Counted from the first letter of the stretch, positions 17,885 through 26,983 are shown. The stretch: DNA of 64,000 nt from Streptococcus timonensis (GCF_900095845.1 NZ_FMIX01000003.1:310001-374000); one strand, 5' to 3'. Made by a program: numbers and translations. Notes: a model not told the origin generated them from the sequence alone.

Positions 17885-18873
17885 AAGTCAATTTCTCCTT
17901 TACTAGTAAGTTCTAGGAATTCTCCTATTAATTGTTTGAGTTCATTATTTAATCGTGGGGTTTGTTCTTTAAGTGCATCTTGTAGTTCTAAAGAAAATGA
18001 GCTACTATCAAATGCTTTTAGGTGTTTTCTAAGTCTGGTCTTTTTCACTCTAATAGTATTAGGTTTGAGGTAGGGGAATAATTCGGGTAAGAGTGCTGGT
18101 TCATGAAGAAAAATATAGGCAAATGCTTTGCTATCATCTGGAACACTCGAAAGACTAAAGAAGCTAAAATTCTCCAATCGTTTAGAAATCTCTGAAATGG
18201 TTTCTTCATTTATAGCCTTTGTCCGAAGTTGGAACTCTAATCGCCACCAAAAAGGCTTACTCTCTATATTTAATTTATCAGCTCTTTTATGACTTAATAC
18301 CTCTATATTCTTATCGTACAAACGTACTTGAACGTTGCTACCACTTGCACCCCAGTATTTACTTTCTATATTTCCCCCTCTACCGTAGAATATTTTATGA
18401 CTAACCCCTCCTTTGATATGTTGTAAAAAAACTATTTCTGGCCTATTGAAGATATCAAAAGCAAGATCTAATCGTGACAGTCTAATTTCTAATCGATTTA
18501 ATCGAGCGTAATTCATAATCTGCCTCCACACTTGTAACCCCTCAAATTCTTTTAGTGAGTTTGGGTTGAAGTCTAGGCGTATGACTTGATAACCACCATA
18601 ATCCGATAGTTGAAAGAAAATTAGATTTATACTATCTTCGTTTATCGTTTTATAAAGAGTAAAATAGTCTTCTCTTAGATTTTCTTGAATACTAAATTCT
18701 TGAATTATATTATCGAGTGATTTTCGTAATTCACGAAATATTCGTCTAAGTGATTGGTTCTCACTATCAAAGATTACTGTTAATCTGTCAATACTGATAT
18801 AAATAGATTTTTCTAGTTCTGATAAATCTACTTTATTTTGATATTCTCGTAGAGATTGAATGGTATTTTTCAA
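17881..18873 (-). CDS. Rep_trans-family initiator / relaxase-like protein of the IME
   Basis: The 330-residue protein carries Rep_trans-type features: YISIDRLTVIFD, LEIRLSRLDLAFDIF (about residue 150) and WWRLEFQLR (about residue 227). It resembles rolling-circle initiators and MobT-like relaxases. It begins with TTG (18873-18871) behind a strong ribosome site GGAGG. It could initiate IME replication after excision, or nick the nearby inverted-repeat site for mobilization. No separate relaxase is present in the IME, so it may do both jobs, or rely on the ICE's MobT. Confidence 0.85.
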   Translation of the reverse strand: MKNTIQSLREYQNKVDLSELEKSIYISIDRLTVIFDSENQSLRRIFRELRKSLDNIIQEFSIQENLREDYFTLYKTINEDSINLIFFQLSDYGGYQVIRLDFNPNSLKEFEGLQVWRQIMNYARLNRLEIRLSRLDLAFDIFNRPEIVFLQHIKGGVSHKIFYGRGGNIESKYWGASGSNVQVRLYDKNIEVLSHKRADKLNIESKPFWWRLEFQLRTKAINEETISEISKRLENFSFFSLSSVPDDSKAFAYIFLHEPALLPELFPYLKPNTIRVKKTRLRKHLKAFDSSSFSLELQDALKEQTPRLNNELKQLIGEFLELTSKGEIDL

Positions 18874-19005
18874 TGTAACGCCTCCTTTCTATGCTTAAAA
18901 TCTGCGTAATTCGTTGCTACTATTGATTTTTGCCAATGGCTCGTTACTTAGGACGTTGCCTTAAGTGTATCGGATTGCTGGCTGTTAGAAACGCCAGCTT
19001 TTATG

Positions 19006-19082
19006 TTAGAGATTGGGAGAACTTCGAGCTTCGGGCGCTCTGCCTTCGGCTTGCGCCCTTGCACTTGTCTCCCAATCTCTAA
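19006..19082. other. Inverted-repeat origin-like site of the IME
   Basis: A perfect 15-bp inverted repeat, TTAGAGATTGGGAGA (19006-19020) and its complement (19068-19082), encloses an inner hairpin GGGCGC (19033-19038) / GCGCCC (19053-19058) with a small GCC-TTC-GGC top. It is non-coding and lies just upstream of the initiator gene. The layout matches the ICE's own inverted repeat beside tcpA (20749-20833), including the shared GC-rich CTTGC...CCCTTG pattern in the loop. It is a likely oriT or double-strand origin. Confidence 0.65.
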
Positions 19083-19098
19083 TTTATTAGTTTTTAAA

Positions 19099-19281
19099 CT
19101 ACCCAAAATACTTGTCTAGAAAACTCGAGAGCAGTTCAAGTGCTCGAAGTTCAATTTCTTCGTCTCGAATATCGTTAAATACATCATCATTTACTTGAAT
19201 ATATTCTTCTAAACTAGGCGAATAAAAAGAATGAGTATTGTTAATTTTGTTGTTTTGAAATGCCAATTGTGTTGATGTCAT
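19099..19281 (-). CDS. Small acidic IME protein, 60 aa
   Basis: A 60-residue acidic protein ending in DEEIELRALELLSSFLDKYFG, with ribosome site GAGGATATT. No recognisable domain. It lies between the origin-like site and the repressor, in the IME's control region. Confidence 0.5.
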   Translation of the reverse strand: MTSTQLAFQNNKINNTHSFYSPSLEEYIQVNDDVFNDIRDEEIELRALELLSSFLDKYFG

Positions 19282-19452
19282 AATATCCTCAATCTAGCCA
19301 TATCTCACTTTTTATGGACTTTTTATTACCATTTTGGTATAATTGTATTGGTTTTAAACGAAAGCCTCAGAACGCTTTGCAGAGCTTTCTGGGGTGTTTT
19401 TGCATACTCATAAATTTAACTAGTATCACTTATTTTGTATGCTTTGTTTTTA

Positions 19453-19496
19453 TATAACCGTTTTGGTTATATAAGTATAATACAACCATTTTGGTT
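19453..19496 (+). promoter_or_regulatory. Operator pair and -10 of the IME repressor gene
   Basis: Two palindromes flank a TATAAT (19476-19481): TATAACCGTTTTGGTTATA (19453-19471) and AACCATTTTGGTT (19484-19496). A related site TACCATTTTGGTA lies at 19327-19339 and overlaps a second TATAAT. The AACC-N5-GGTT core is what a small cI-like dimer would bind, so the downstream HTH protein probably represses its own promoter. Confidence 0.6.
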
Positions 19497-19529
19497 ATAA
19501 GTCAATAGAAAAACGAAAGGAATTTTAAA

Positions 19530-19871
19530 ATGTTAAAAGACAATATAAAAAAAGCCCGACTAGATGCAGGACTTACTCAATTAGAAGTTGCTGAAAAGTT
19601 AGGTGTAGCTCAAGCCCAGTACGCTAGGTGGGAAAACGGAGGGAGAAATCCGAAAGATGAAACAGTAGAAAAATTAGCTGAAATCTTTGGTACATCTTTT
19701 GAGATTTTAAAAGGACGTGATGACGGACTAGAAGAAATTGTTAGTTTATTGAGAGAGTATGAACTAACCGAAGAAGACAAAAAAGAAATTATTACTTTTT
19801 TAGAAAACTTTCTTGCTAATAAGAAAGAGGCTCATTGGAAAAGAGACCAAAATTTAAGAGATATTTTGTAA
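19530..19871 (+). CDS. cI-like HTH repressor of the IME
   Basis: A 113-residue Xre-family regulator. The HTH occupies residues about 5-60 (IKKARLDAGLTQLEVAEKLG, then QYARWENGGRNPKD). The helical C-terminal part is probably a dimerisation region. There is no peptidase domain, so release from repression would need another factor. It sits directly behind the AACC-N5-GGTT operators and ahead of the GNAT gene. Confidence 0.85.
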   Translation: MLKDNIKKARLDAGLTQLEVAEKLGVAQAQYARWENGGRNPKDETVEKLAEIFGTSFEILKGRDDGLEEIVSLLREYELTEEDKKEIITFLENFLANKKEAHWKRDQNLRDIL

Positions 19872-19932
19872 ATGTCACTTTGTGTGAACATGAGTGAATT
19901 TGAGTTTAGAGAATGATAGGAGATTGTTTACA

Positions 19933-20445
19933 ATGATAAGTTTAGAGTTGATGTCTGAAGAAAATAGCATAGATGTTTATTCTTTTGAAAAAGAAAATAG
20001 AGAGTATTTTGAGCGAAGTTTACCTCCTAGACCAGCTCACTATTTTGATTCAGAAAGTTTTAAAGAAATTACAAGGGAATTGTTAAGGGAACAAGAGAAT
20101 CATGACGTCTACATGCATCTTATTAGAGATGCACAAGGTATTATGGTTGGAAGAATCAATTTAAGTGTTTTAGGGAAGGATAGAAAAACAGCAGAACTTG
20201 GATATAGGATTGGAGAAAATGTTACTAATTTAGGATATGCCAGCGAAGCGGTTAAACTCGTTTTAGAAAAGGCCTTTACTACTTATGGTTTACATAAGAT
20301 TATCGCGGGGACGGCAACGTACAATCTGGCTTCTCAGAGAGTGCTTTTAAAAAATGGTTTTACCTTTAGTAAAATCATAGAAAATGACTTTCAAATGAAT
20401 AACGAGTGGATTAATACGGCAGTATTTGAGATAAGGAATCTATAG
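19933..20445 (+). CDS. GNAT-family N-acetyltransferase, copy 1 (IME)
   Basis: The 170-residue acetyltransferase is of the RimJ/RimL-like GNAT type: ELGYRIGENVTNLGYASEA carries the acetyl-CoA pyrophosphate-binding loop, followed by LHKIIAGTATYN and SQRVLLKNGF. The substrate is unknown. It starts at the ATG at 19933 (ribosome site AGGAG). A second copy at 50354-50866 differs at 12 of 170 residues, and the flanks match as well, including the terminator. So a block of about 630 bp is duplicated between the IME and the chromosome. Confidence 0.85.
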   Translation: MISLELMSEENSIDVYSFEKENREYFERSLPPRPAHYFDSESFKEITRELLREQENHDVYMHLIRDAQGIMVGRINLSVLGKDRKTAELGYRIGENVTNLGYASEAVKLVLEKAFTTYGLHKIIAGTATYNLASQRVLLKNGFTFSKIIENDFQMNNEWINTAVFEIRNL

Positions 20446-20748
20446 CATCATCATTACCAGACGTTTGCCAAACCTCAACATTTCTAGTAGACATTCGTCT
20501 ACTTTTTTAAGTGTACTTGGTTCGTATTTTGTAAGCACTACTTCAAGTCATTATGATTGGGCGATGAAGAAATTAAAAGCACATCAAAAAAATTGTAAGA
20601 AAAAATAAGCAGATATGGTATCTTTTTGGTAGCTAAACAGACAAAATATCTTGTTTTTTGCAAATAATACTTAAAAAGAATGTTGATTTATCAGCATTCT
20701 TTTTCGTTTCAAATCGATTCTCGGAATTAGAAACCGGGGGTTGAAGTT
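20446..20748. other. Region between GNAT copy 1 and the tcpA-side oriT: terminators and a coding remnant
   Basis: A terminator stem AGTAGAC-ATTC-GTCTACT with T-run lies at 20486-20509. A short open frame without start (about 20515-20610, ending SHYDWAMKKLKAHQKNC...) looks like the end of a lost gene that I cannot identify. The IME's right direct repeat follows (20624-20637), and then a second terminator-type hairpin GAATGTTGA-TTTA-TCAGCATTC at 20678-20699 that could serve either strand. Confidence 0.5.
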
Positions 20749-20833
20749 TCATCATGGACTAGGAACGTCGGTCTACGGTCTGCGCCTGACCTGTGGTCAG
20801 GCTTGCCCTTGCCCTTGTCCTAGCCCATGATGA
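20749..20833. other. tcpA-side oriT inverted repeat of the ICE
   Basis: TCATCATGGACTAGGA (20749-20764) pairs with TCCTAGCCCATGATGA (20818-20833) at 15 of 16 positions. An outer pair GTTGAAG / CTTCAAC extends the stem, and a hairpin CCTGACC-TGT-GGTCAGG lies inside. The right arm is within the last codons of tcpA. In Tn916-type ICEs oriT lies between the coupling-protein and relaxase genes, exactly this place. The inserted IME has separated it from mobT. Confidence 0.65.
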
Positions 20834-22482
20834 TTAATAATCGCTTCAACAGCTTTTGGATAAGATTTACGTCCGTCCTCATCAAATTGTGAGAGTATTT
20901 CAAGAAGGAGTTTTTCTTGAAAAGGTTCTACTAAAATGGCAGAGTCGGAACGTTCAAAAGGCATTCCTTCTTCCTCTAATAGATAGATTATTTTCCGTAG
21001 TGTTGCCATTTTTAGATTGTGCTCATCAGAAAAGTCTTTAAGGGTACGATTAGTAGTTTTAAGTTCCATATCAGACTTCTGTGTCTCTTTTTTACTTTTA
21101 GTTTGCGATTGGAATTCTTCAAAGACAGAGAATTCTTCTCCTTCAAATTCTATAACTGGTATTTGTGAGTAAGCTTCATAGAAGGAGAAACCCTGGTCAA
21201 GTGGAACGTAAGGTGAGAAAAATTCACCCGCTAAATCACCGTTGTTAGCAATATAGCCTCGTCCTTTAATACGGACACCGTTGATTTCATCGAGCTTTTT
21301 AAATTCTTTTGTTTTATTTGCATCTCCAAACATCATGTCATATCCTGTTGATTCTAAATGACCGACGGAGAGACGCTTCATAAAGTTATCTCTAAGAGCT
21401 GTTTTGATAAATTCACCATCAGGCCGTTGCATAGCAAAAATGATGAAGACACCAGCTTGACGGCCTTCTAGGACGAGTTGATAAAGATATTCCATGAGTT
21501 CAGCTTGTTGGCTATAGTCACGGTCGATTTTTGCCATGAGAGCAGCCCATTCGTCTACTAGAATGAACTTTGGTTTCATATCATAGTGCTTAAAGTTCTT
21601 ACCAGCTTGGAACTTAGGGGATGAAGACATCAATTTATAGCGTTTTTCCATAAACTCTACATTTTCTTTAAAACAGTTAATGATATCCTCTTTACTAGTA
21701 AAGACTCGGTTATGGAAAACAGCTATCTTTTTTAAACCAGCTAGGTCAGAGTTTTTGGGATCACAAATATCAATAAATCCAATTTTAGCGAGTGCATATA
21801 TGATGGTCATGAGAACAACAGTCTTTCCACCACCAGTTCCACCACCAATGAGAAGGTGAGGCTCTTCAATAAAGTCCCAAGTCACATCTTTCATGAGTTG
21901 TAGTTTCGAATCTTTGACTGTGACATTATCAATAGAAATACGACTATCAATACGATTGACGGCAATTTCATATTTGATAAATCGTTTATCAAAAGTTTTA
22001 TTTCGAAAATCTCCATTAAACATTACTTCAAGAGTGGAACCAAGGTTTAAGAAACGATCCTGAAATTTATTTCCTTCTAAGATGAAGCTAATTTCAATTT
22101 TATATGGTGATTGTTTTAGATATACTTGAGGAAGTTCAATCTTTTCACTAATCTTATTTTCTCGTTTGATTTTTTTTGATAGATAGAGATTATTCTCTAA
22201 TAAAAAACGAGATAAAATACGTAAGCTATTCATTTTTTGAAAGAATAGTAGCTTCTCGTAACAAAGGTGATTAATGAACCAAGCAAGAATAGAAGAACTA
22301 AAGAATACAGCGCCTATAAAATAAGCTTGTGGTAAGGGATAAATTTTTAACTCTTCTAGATGAATGTAAGTATAAAGGCTAATAGCAAATAAAAAAGGAA
22401 ACCACAGAATTAACCATGTGATCTCCTTAATTTTTCGGTGAATGATTCGAACTCTTTGTCCTCGATAGGTAAAGAGCTTCAT
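20797..22482 (-). CDS. FtsK/SpoIIIE-type coupling protein TcpA
   Basis: The 561-residue protein has two membrane helices near the N-terminus (about residues 22-42 and 52-70), then an FtsK-type ATPase domain: Walker A LIGGGTGGGKTVVLM (about residue 212) and Walker B FILVDEWAAL (about residue 312). It brings the relaxase-DNA complex to the channel (Orf21 type). The C-terminus has a short Gly-Gln repeat (GLGQGQGQA) encoded by the oriT inverted repeat. Ribosome site GGAGG precedes the ATG. Confidence 0.92.
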   Translation of the reverse strand: MKLFTYRGQRVRIIHRKIKEITWLILWFPFLFAISLYTYIHLEELKIYPLPQAYFIGAVFFSSSILAWFINHLCYEKLLFFQKMNSLRILSRFLLENNLYLSKKIKRENKISEKIELPQVYLKQSPYKIEISFILEGNKFQDRFLNLGSTLEVMFNGDFRNKTFDKRFIKYEIAVNRIDSRISIDNVTVKDSKLQLMKDVTWDFIEEPHLLIGGGTGGGKTVVLMTIIYALAKIGFIDICDPKNSDLAGLKKIAVFHNRVFTSKEDIINCFKENVEFMEKRYKLMSSSPKFQAGKNFKHYDMKPKFILVDEWAALMAKIDRDYSQQAELMEYLYQLVLEGRQAGVFIIFAMQRPDGEFIKTALRDNFMKRLSVGHLESTGYDMMFGDANKTKEFKKLDEINGVRIKGRGYIANNGDLAGEFFSPYVPLDQGFSFYEAYSQIPVIEFEGEEFSVFEEFQSQTKSKKETQKSDMELKTTNRTLKDFSDEHNLKMATLRKIIYLLEEEGMPFERSDSAILVEPFQEKLLLEILSQFDEDGRKSYPKAVEAIINHHGLGQGQGQA

Positions 22483-22495
22483 AGTATCTCACCTC

Positions 22496-22957
22496 CTAAC
22501 TTTCTTTTTTATGTTCTACGGTTTTGTTTTCCTTAGACGGAGTACCTCCTGTTTTTTTCTTGATTTTAGAAGCAAAAAGTTTGAAGATGTCATTTCGATT
22601 TACGTGAGTATGCGTAATGACAATATCTTCTAATTCAATTTCTTCACGATATTTTAGGCCAAGATCTTCAATTTCAGATTCTGACATATCTGCAATAGTA
22701 AAGAAAAGTGTCTGATGTTGTTCAGAAGAATGAATCGCAACAACAATACCACGGACTTCTCCTGTATTAATTTGGGCAAATGAACCGTCAGGGTTTCTTT
22801 GTGAGCGATTTTCTTCAAAGATAATATCTGGTCCTTCAATGCCACGGAAAGTCAATTTACCAAGGACTTGAGGGATGTCTAAACCATCAGTGATAACGCG
22901 ATAAGTTTTGTCAGCAATTTGTAGTTTTTCTCCGTAGTTTAATCCAATTTTAGCCAT
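22496..22957 (-). CDS. DUF961-type ICE protein (Orf22/23-like), 153 aa
   Basis: A soluble 153-residue protein with a beta-rich middle (NPDGSFAQINTGEVRGIVVAI) and a basic Lys-rich tail. Its place directly upstream of tcpA is that of the DUF961 (Orf22/Orf23) proteins of Tn916-type ICEs, which are conserved but of unknown detail. Ribosome site AAAGGAG is clear. Confidence 0.7.
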   Translation of the reverse strand: MAKIGLNYGEKLQIADKTYRVITDGLDIPQVLGKLTFRGIEGPDIIFEENRSQRNPDGSFAQINTGEVRGIVVAIHSSEQHQTLFFTIADMSESEIEDLGLKYREEIELEDIVITHTHVNRNDIFKLFASKIKKKTGGTPSKENKTVEHKKES

Positions 22958-22978
22958 ATAGTTTTCTCCTTTATTTAA

Positions 22979-23493
<515 letters not shown>

Positions 23494-23527
23494 TCTATAA
23501 GTGAAGAGGTAATTATTGTAAAGTCTT

Positions 23528-23557
23528 TTACATTGTAATGCGAAAAAAGTTTGTCAT
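23528..23557 (-). CDS. Possible nine-residue leader peptide MTNFFRITM
   Basis: A short frame with a proper ribosome site (AAAGGAG, 7 bases before the ATG) ends 35 bases before the 60-aa gene. Such a leader could couple translation to the operon or act in attenuation. No proof beyond the ribosome site. Confidence 0.35.
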   Translation of the reverse strand: MTNFFRITM

Positions 23558-24000
23558 AGTTTTCTCCTTTATTGTTAAAGTAAAAAGCTACCAAGAAATT
23601 GGGAAGACTTAGTAGCTTGAGAGTTAGTCTATCTGATAAGGATAGACAGTAGTAAAGAAAAGTTATTTGGTTGGAAAGAATACTCTTTCCACGGTGGCAA
23701 CGTTTAGCAAGGTGCTTTGCGTAAATTACCATCGCTTTCCCAGCCAATCTCAAAAGGTAGTCACTATCATGCCTCAAGGATTCTCTTACGCCTTTGGCGA
23801 AGCCAGTTCACTTTACTATCCGGAAAAGTGCGAAAGTCCGAAATGCGTGGAAGCCCACAAAAATGTTTTATATCTTCACTTCAACCATAAATAGACTTGA
23901 CTTTTCTTTCCAAAACATTTACAATAAAGGTACGAAGTTTAGTGTAGTTTTGGCAATCAGTCCTCTGGTTGTCAGACGCACTTTCTATTAAATTTTCAAG
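23558..24000 (-). other. Long untranslated leader of the ICE conjugation operon
   Basis: About 440 bases without a credible gene on either strand, but rich in hairpins. One example is GTCTATC-CTTATC-AGATAGAC at about 23624-23645 on the minus strand; there are several shorter stems around 23690-23830. ICESt3 is known to have a long structured 5' leader ahead of its conjugation module. The frames open here on both strands lack ribosome sites and similarity to anything I know. Confidence 0.45.
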
Positions 24001-24043
24001 GATCGTGATGCTAAAAGATAAGCATTATTATTTTTATAACTAT

Positions 24044-24094
24044 TATAACCAACAGCTATATTTAAATTATATAACCAATAGTTATATTTGTCAA
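24044..24094 (+). promoter_or_regulatory. Repeated operator-like motifs ahead of the ICE repressor gene
   Basis: TATAACCAACAGCTATATTT and TATAACCAATAGTTATATTT lie about 27 bp apart, the second being the inverted repeat ATAAC-CAAT-AGTTAT. They sit in the divergent promoter region between the ICE repressor (+) and the conjugation operon (-), so a cI-like protein could control both directions here. Confidence 0.55.
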
Positions 24095-24136
24095 GAGATT
24101 TTTGAAAAATTCTTTAAAAATTTTAAGAGGAACACA

Positions 24137-24472
24137 ATGGAATTTTCGGAACGCTTAAAAAAACTAAGAAAACAAGCACAATTAACCCAGGTTGATGTTG
24201 CTGAAAAACTAGGAATTTCGCAACCTGCTTACGCTTCATGGGAGCGTGGGGTTAAAAAACCAACACAGGAAAATCTTGTTAAGATTGCACAAGTTTTAAA
24301 TGTGTCTGTTGATTATTTAGTTGGGAACTCAGAAGAAAATTCAGATGAATTAGACAATATGGAATTGCTTTTCCGTATGAACTCAAAAGGATTAACTGAA
24401 GAAGAAAAGGAAGTATTTAAGAAAGAGTTGATTGAGTTTATGGAAGAACGGAAAAATTTTTTTAAGAGATAA
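24137..24472 (+). CDS. cI/ImmR-like HTH repressor of the ICE
   Basis: A 111-residue Xre-family regulator starting at the ATG at 24137 (ribosome site AGAGGAACACA). HTH in residues 5-60 (RLKKLRKQAQLTQVDVAEKLG, AYASWERGVKKPTQ); the C-terminus is acidic and helical. In ICESt3 and ICEBs1 such a repressor keeps the element quiet until an ImmA-type protease cleaves it. The ImmA-like gene is 2.5 kb downstream, with the CHAT gene in between. Confidence 0.85.
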   Translation: MEFSERLKKLRKQAQLTQVDVAEKLGISQPAYASWERGVKKPTQENLVKIAQVLNVSVDYLVGNSEENSDELDNMELLFRMNSKGLTEEEKEVFKKELIEFMEERKNFFKR

Positions 24473-24544
24473 TTTTATAAGTTATATTAGTACTTTTTCA
24501 TATTTTGAAAATTGAATTAAAAAAATACTTAATAGTTTAAATTA

Positions 24545-26887
24545 ATGAAAGATTATTTGAGATCTGGTGCTATGTTTAAAAATATACCATTTGTAGGTTT
24601 CTTTATAACTACGAATAAATATGATGTCTCCAATTTTATAGAAAGAGATACATTTTCTTATCGCTTCAATAGAAATATTGCAACACACACTCAATCAAGA
24701 TATATAATTGCCCATCTTCCTAAAAGTCTGGAAGAGTTATTTGCTCCTTGGCCTCTATCTTCATTTATTGAAAATCCAAAATATATTACGGAATACATAA
24801 ATATAGAGCTGTTAATTAAGAATACAGAGGGGATTATAGATTCAATTAAGAAAACTCCTTTAGGCTGCGTTTTCATTCCTGAAGAATTAAAAGATCATCC
24901 TATTATTGAACAAATACAAGAAACAACACTACCTGTGATTTTTTTAACAGATGGAGTAGAGATTCCTTTCAGCAAACTACAATTGATTGTTGAAAAAAAT
25001 AGCATTAATGCTAGTCAGATATTAGATAATAAAGTTACAATCTCTAATAAAACAAAAATTGAGCCGATTAGCATACCTCAAAAGCGCTTTTTGCGACCTT
25101 TAGAGATTGCAATCAATCGTAATAGAGGTTTGTACCTATCTATATTTGAAAATGGGCAGGAACCAAAACCATTTGATAACCCAACAACAGAAGGAAAACT
25201 AGTGACAGAGGAACAAGCGATAAGTGATTTGAAATATTATTTAAAGCTCCTAATTGCAGAAAAGTATATCATATATCTTGCAAAACATGAAAAAGGAATT
25301 GATTCTTTGATTGAAATTATAAGGAAATGGGATGATTCAATAGATACTGCAGATTTAGACTTTGATATTCTTGAAAAATATTTTTTGAATCTATCGGATT
25401 ATTTTTTTAAGAGATTTGATGAAATATCTTATCGAACAGATATGGTTTTTGTTTTGCCGATGGTAAATAAAACAAGTGTTGATTTGGTAAATAGAGAGTT
25501 TCAGTTACGACTGTCTAAATCAGTTCTTCGGCAGATATATGATTTTTCAGGATATTATGGAATAGGGGACAGCAAAGATATTGAAAAGATGCTACCAATA
25601 ATTTCTGATAGAGTTCTAGAAAATTTAATCTTAGACTCTTTATCTCTTAATTTTACTTTGGATACAAAATCTCCGTATGTGCGTTTGCCTAACTTACCTT
25701 CTAAAGATATTACTTTGTGGTATTCGCATATGTTTAAAAATATAATGAAGAATTCCAATTTATCAGAAATTGAAAAATTCAATAATAATTTCCATAAAAT
25801 ATCTGAGAAGTTAAAGTTATCATTAGATGATGGCTTTATCGATATAATTGTTAAACATGGGAAGCATATAAAATTCATTACAGATGCACCAATTGAATGG
25901 GTTAAATATAAAGATACTCCTCTAGGCTTAATAAAATCAATCAGCAGATTGCCAATTATTCCTGGTAATACATTAGTAAATTCAGCTAAACGTAACTTAT
26001 CAAGTGAAATTTCGAAAGATTCAGTGTCCTTTCTGATTATCAATACTCTTAACCATAATGACATATTGTATAGTAATGGAAAGAAACTAGGAGAACTATT
26101 AAAAAAGTATTTTCCTAAACATAGTGTTAATTACCATGAAGTTACAAACAAAACTGATTTCATTCATATTATGAATGAAAATCTTGCAACATTTTTTATT
26201 TATTATGGACATGGTAGTATGCCTGAAGCGAGTAGAAATCAACCAGATCAGATTGGTAAGCTTCATATTGGCGATGATGAAATTGATATGATTGAGTTAG
26301 TAAGTAATATAAAGGTGGTACCTGATGTCACTATATTGGGAGCCTGTCAGACTCAGGTATTAGACTCTCACTATTTAAACATTGGAAATATGTTTCTTGG
26401 GTTAGGAAGTCAGTCAGTATTAGCAACATATTTCCCAGTTGATGGGTTCTATACATTTAGTTTAATAGAATCAATTTTTAGATATCTTAAAAATTATTTT
26501 GAAGGTAAGGTGCCCCCCGAATATGTAAAAAATTGGTCTGATATAATTTTGCAAGCTAGAAGAGTGCATTATATTACTGAACCTACTAATACCATTATTG
26601 AATATTTAGCTAAAAAAGGTGTTAAGTGTAATATTGACCCTATTGAATTGGGTAAATTTGTGATAAAATATTGTACTGAATCCAGTTCAAAAGATAATAC
26701 CAAATGTCTCTCAGTAATGGAAAAAAGTGTCATATATAGAGATAAAGCTTACCAAGAATTTTTTAAAAATTATCCAGAATCAACAAAAATGTTAATTGAT
26801 TATATTTTTAAACATAATTATGTTTTTTCTGAGAGTATGTTATTTACTTCACTAGGTTCACCAGAACAAATAAAATTTATTGATTAG
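24545..26887 (+). CDS. Large protein with C-terminal CHAT-type cysteine protease domain
   Basis: The 780-residue protein has a C-terminal caspase-like CHAT signature. His556 lies in FFIYYGHGSMPEA and Cys601 in VTILGACQTQ, each after a hydrophobic strand, followed by GLGSQSVLATYFPV. The N-terminal 480 residues are alpha-rich with a few beta segments and no domain that I recognise. CHAT proteases serve as executioner proteases in several bacterial immune systems. The gene sits alone between the ICE repressor and the ImmA-like gene and has its own terminator. The start is uncertain: no strong ribosome site precedes ATG 24545, and Met10 is an alternative. Confidence 0.72.
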   Translation: MKDYLRSGAMFKNIPFVGFFITTNKYDVSNFIERDTFSYRFNRNIATHTQSRYIIAHLPKSLEELFAPWPLSSFIENPKYITEYINIELLIKNTEGIIDSIKKTPLGCVFIPEELKDHPIIEQIQETTLPVIFLTDGVEIPFSKLQLIVEKNSINASQILDNKVTISNKTKIEPISIPQKRFLRPLEIAINRNRGLYLSIFENGQEPKPFDNPTTEGKLVTEEQAISDLKYYLKLLIAEKYIIYLAKHEKGIDSLIEIIRKWDDSIDTADLDFDILEKYFLNLSDYFFKRFDEISYRTDMVFVLPMVNKTSVDLVNREFQLRLSKSVLRQIYDFSGYYGIGDSKDIEKMLPIISDRVLENLILDSLSLNFTLDTKSPYVRLPNLPSKDITLWYSHMFKNIMKNSNLSEIEKFNNNFHKISEKLKLSLDDGFIDIIVKHGKHIKFITDAPIEWVKYKDTPLGLIKSISRLPIIPGNTLVNSAKRNLSSEISKDSVSFLIINTLNHNDILYSNGKKLGELLKKYFPKHSVNYHEVTNKTDFIHIMNENLATFFIYYGHGSMPEASRNQPDQIGKLHIGDDEIDMIELVSNIKVVPDVTILGACQTQVLDSHYLNIGNMFLGLGSQSVLATYFPVDGFYTFSLIESIFRYLKNYFEGKVPPEYVKNWSDIILQARRVHYITEPTNTIIEYLAKKGVKCNIDPIELGKFVIKYCTESSSKDNTKCLSVMEKSVIYRDKAYQEFFKNYPESTKMLIDYIFKHNYVFSESMLFTSLGSPEQIKFID

Positions 26888-26893
26888 TAATAT

Positions 26894-26917
26894 AAAGTGG
26901 ACAATCGACCACTTTTT
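26894..26917 (+). terminator. Terminator of the CHAT gene
   Basis: Stem AAAGTGG-ACAATCG-ACCACTTT followed by T7. It also contains the -35 (TGGACA, 26898-26903) of the next promoter. Confidence 0.8.
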
Positions 26918-26945
26918 TTATATAATAAATTCAACCAAATTGGTT
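26898..26945 (+). promoter_or_regulatory. Promoter and operator of the ImmA-like gene
   Basis: TGGACA (26898-26903), a 17-bp spacer, TATAAT (26921-26926), then the palindrome AACCAAATTGGTT (26933-26945). The 19 bases ACTTTTTTTATATAATAAA (26911-26929) are identical to 50922-50940 in front of the chromosomal hdiR-like gene, which also has an AACC-N5-GGTT palindrome behind its -10. So the two genes probably answer to the same or a closely related repressor. Confidence 0.65.
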
Positions 26946-26983
26946 TAGTTTTGTATATTGTTACTTGAAGGAGGTACTGTTCG

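Larger units (their letters stand above)
16527..20637. mobile_element. IME inserted in the oriT region of the ICE, about 4.1 kb
   Basis: The insert is bounded by the 14-bp direct repeat TTTTTGGTAGCTAA, at about 16527-16540 and 20624-20637. It carries integrase, DUF3173-type excisionase, a Rep-type initiator, an inverted-repeat oriT-like site, a small gene, a cI-like repressor and a GNAT gene. It lies between mobT and tcpA, which are adjacent around oriT in related ICEs. IMEs that use the oriT of ICEs as integration site and carry DUF3173-type excisionases are known in streptococci, and this one fits that class. Confidence 0.8.
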
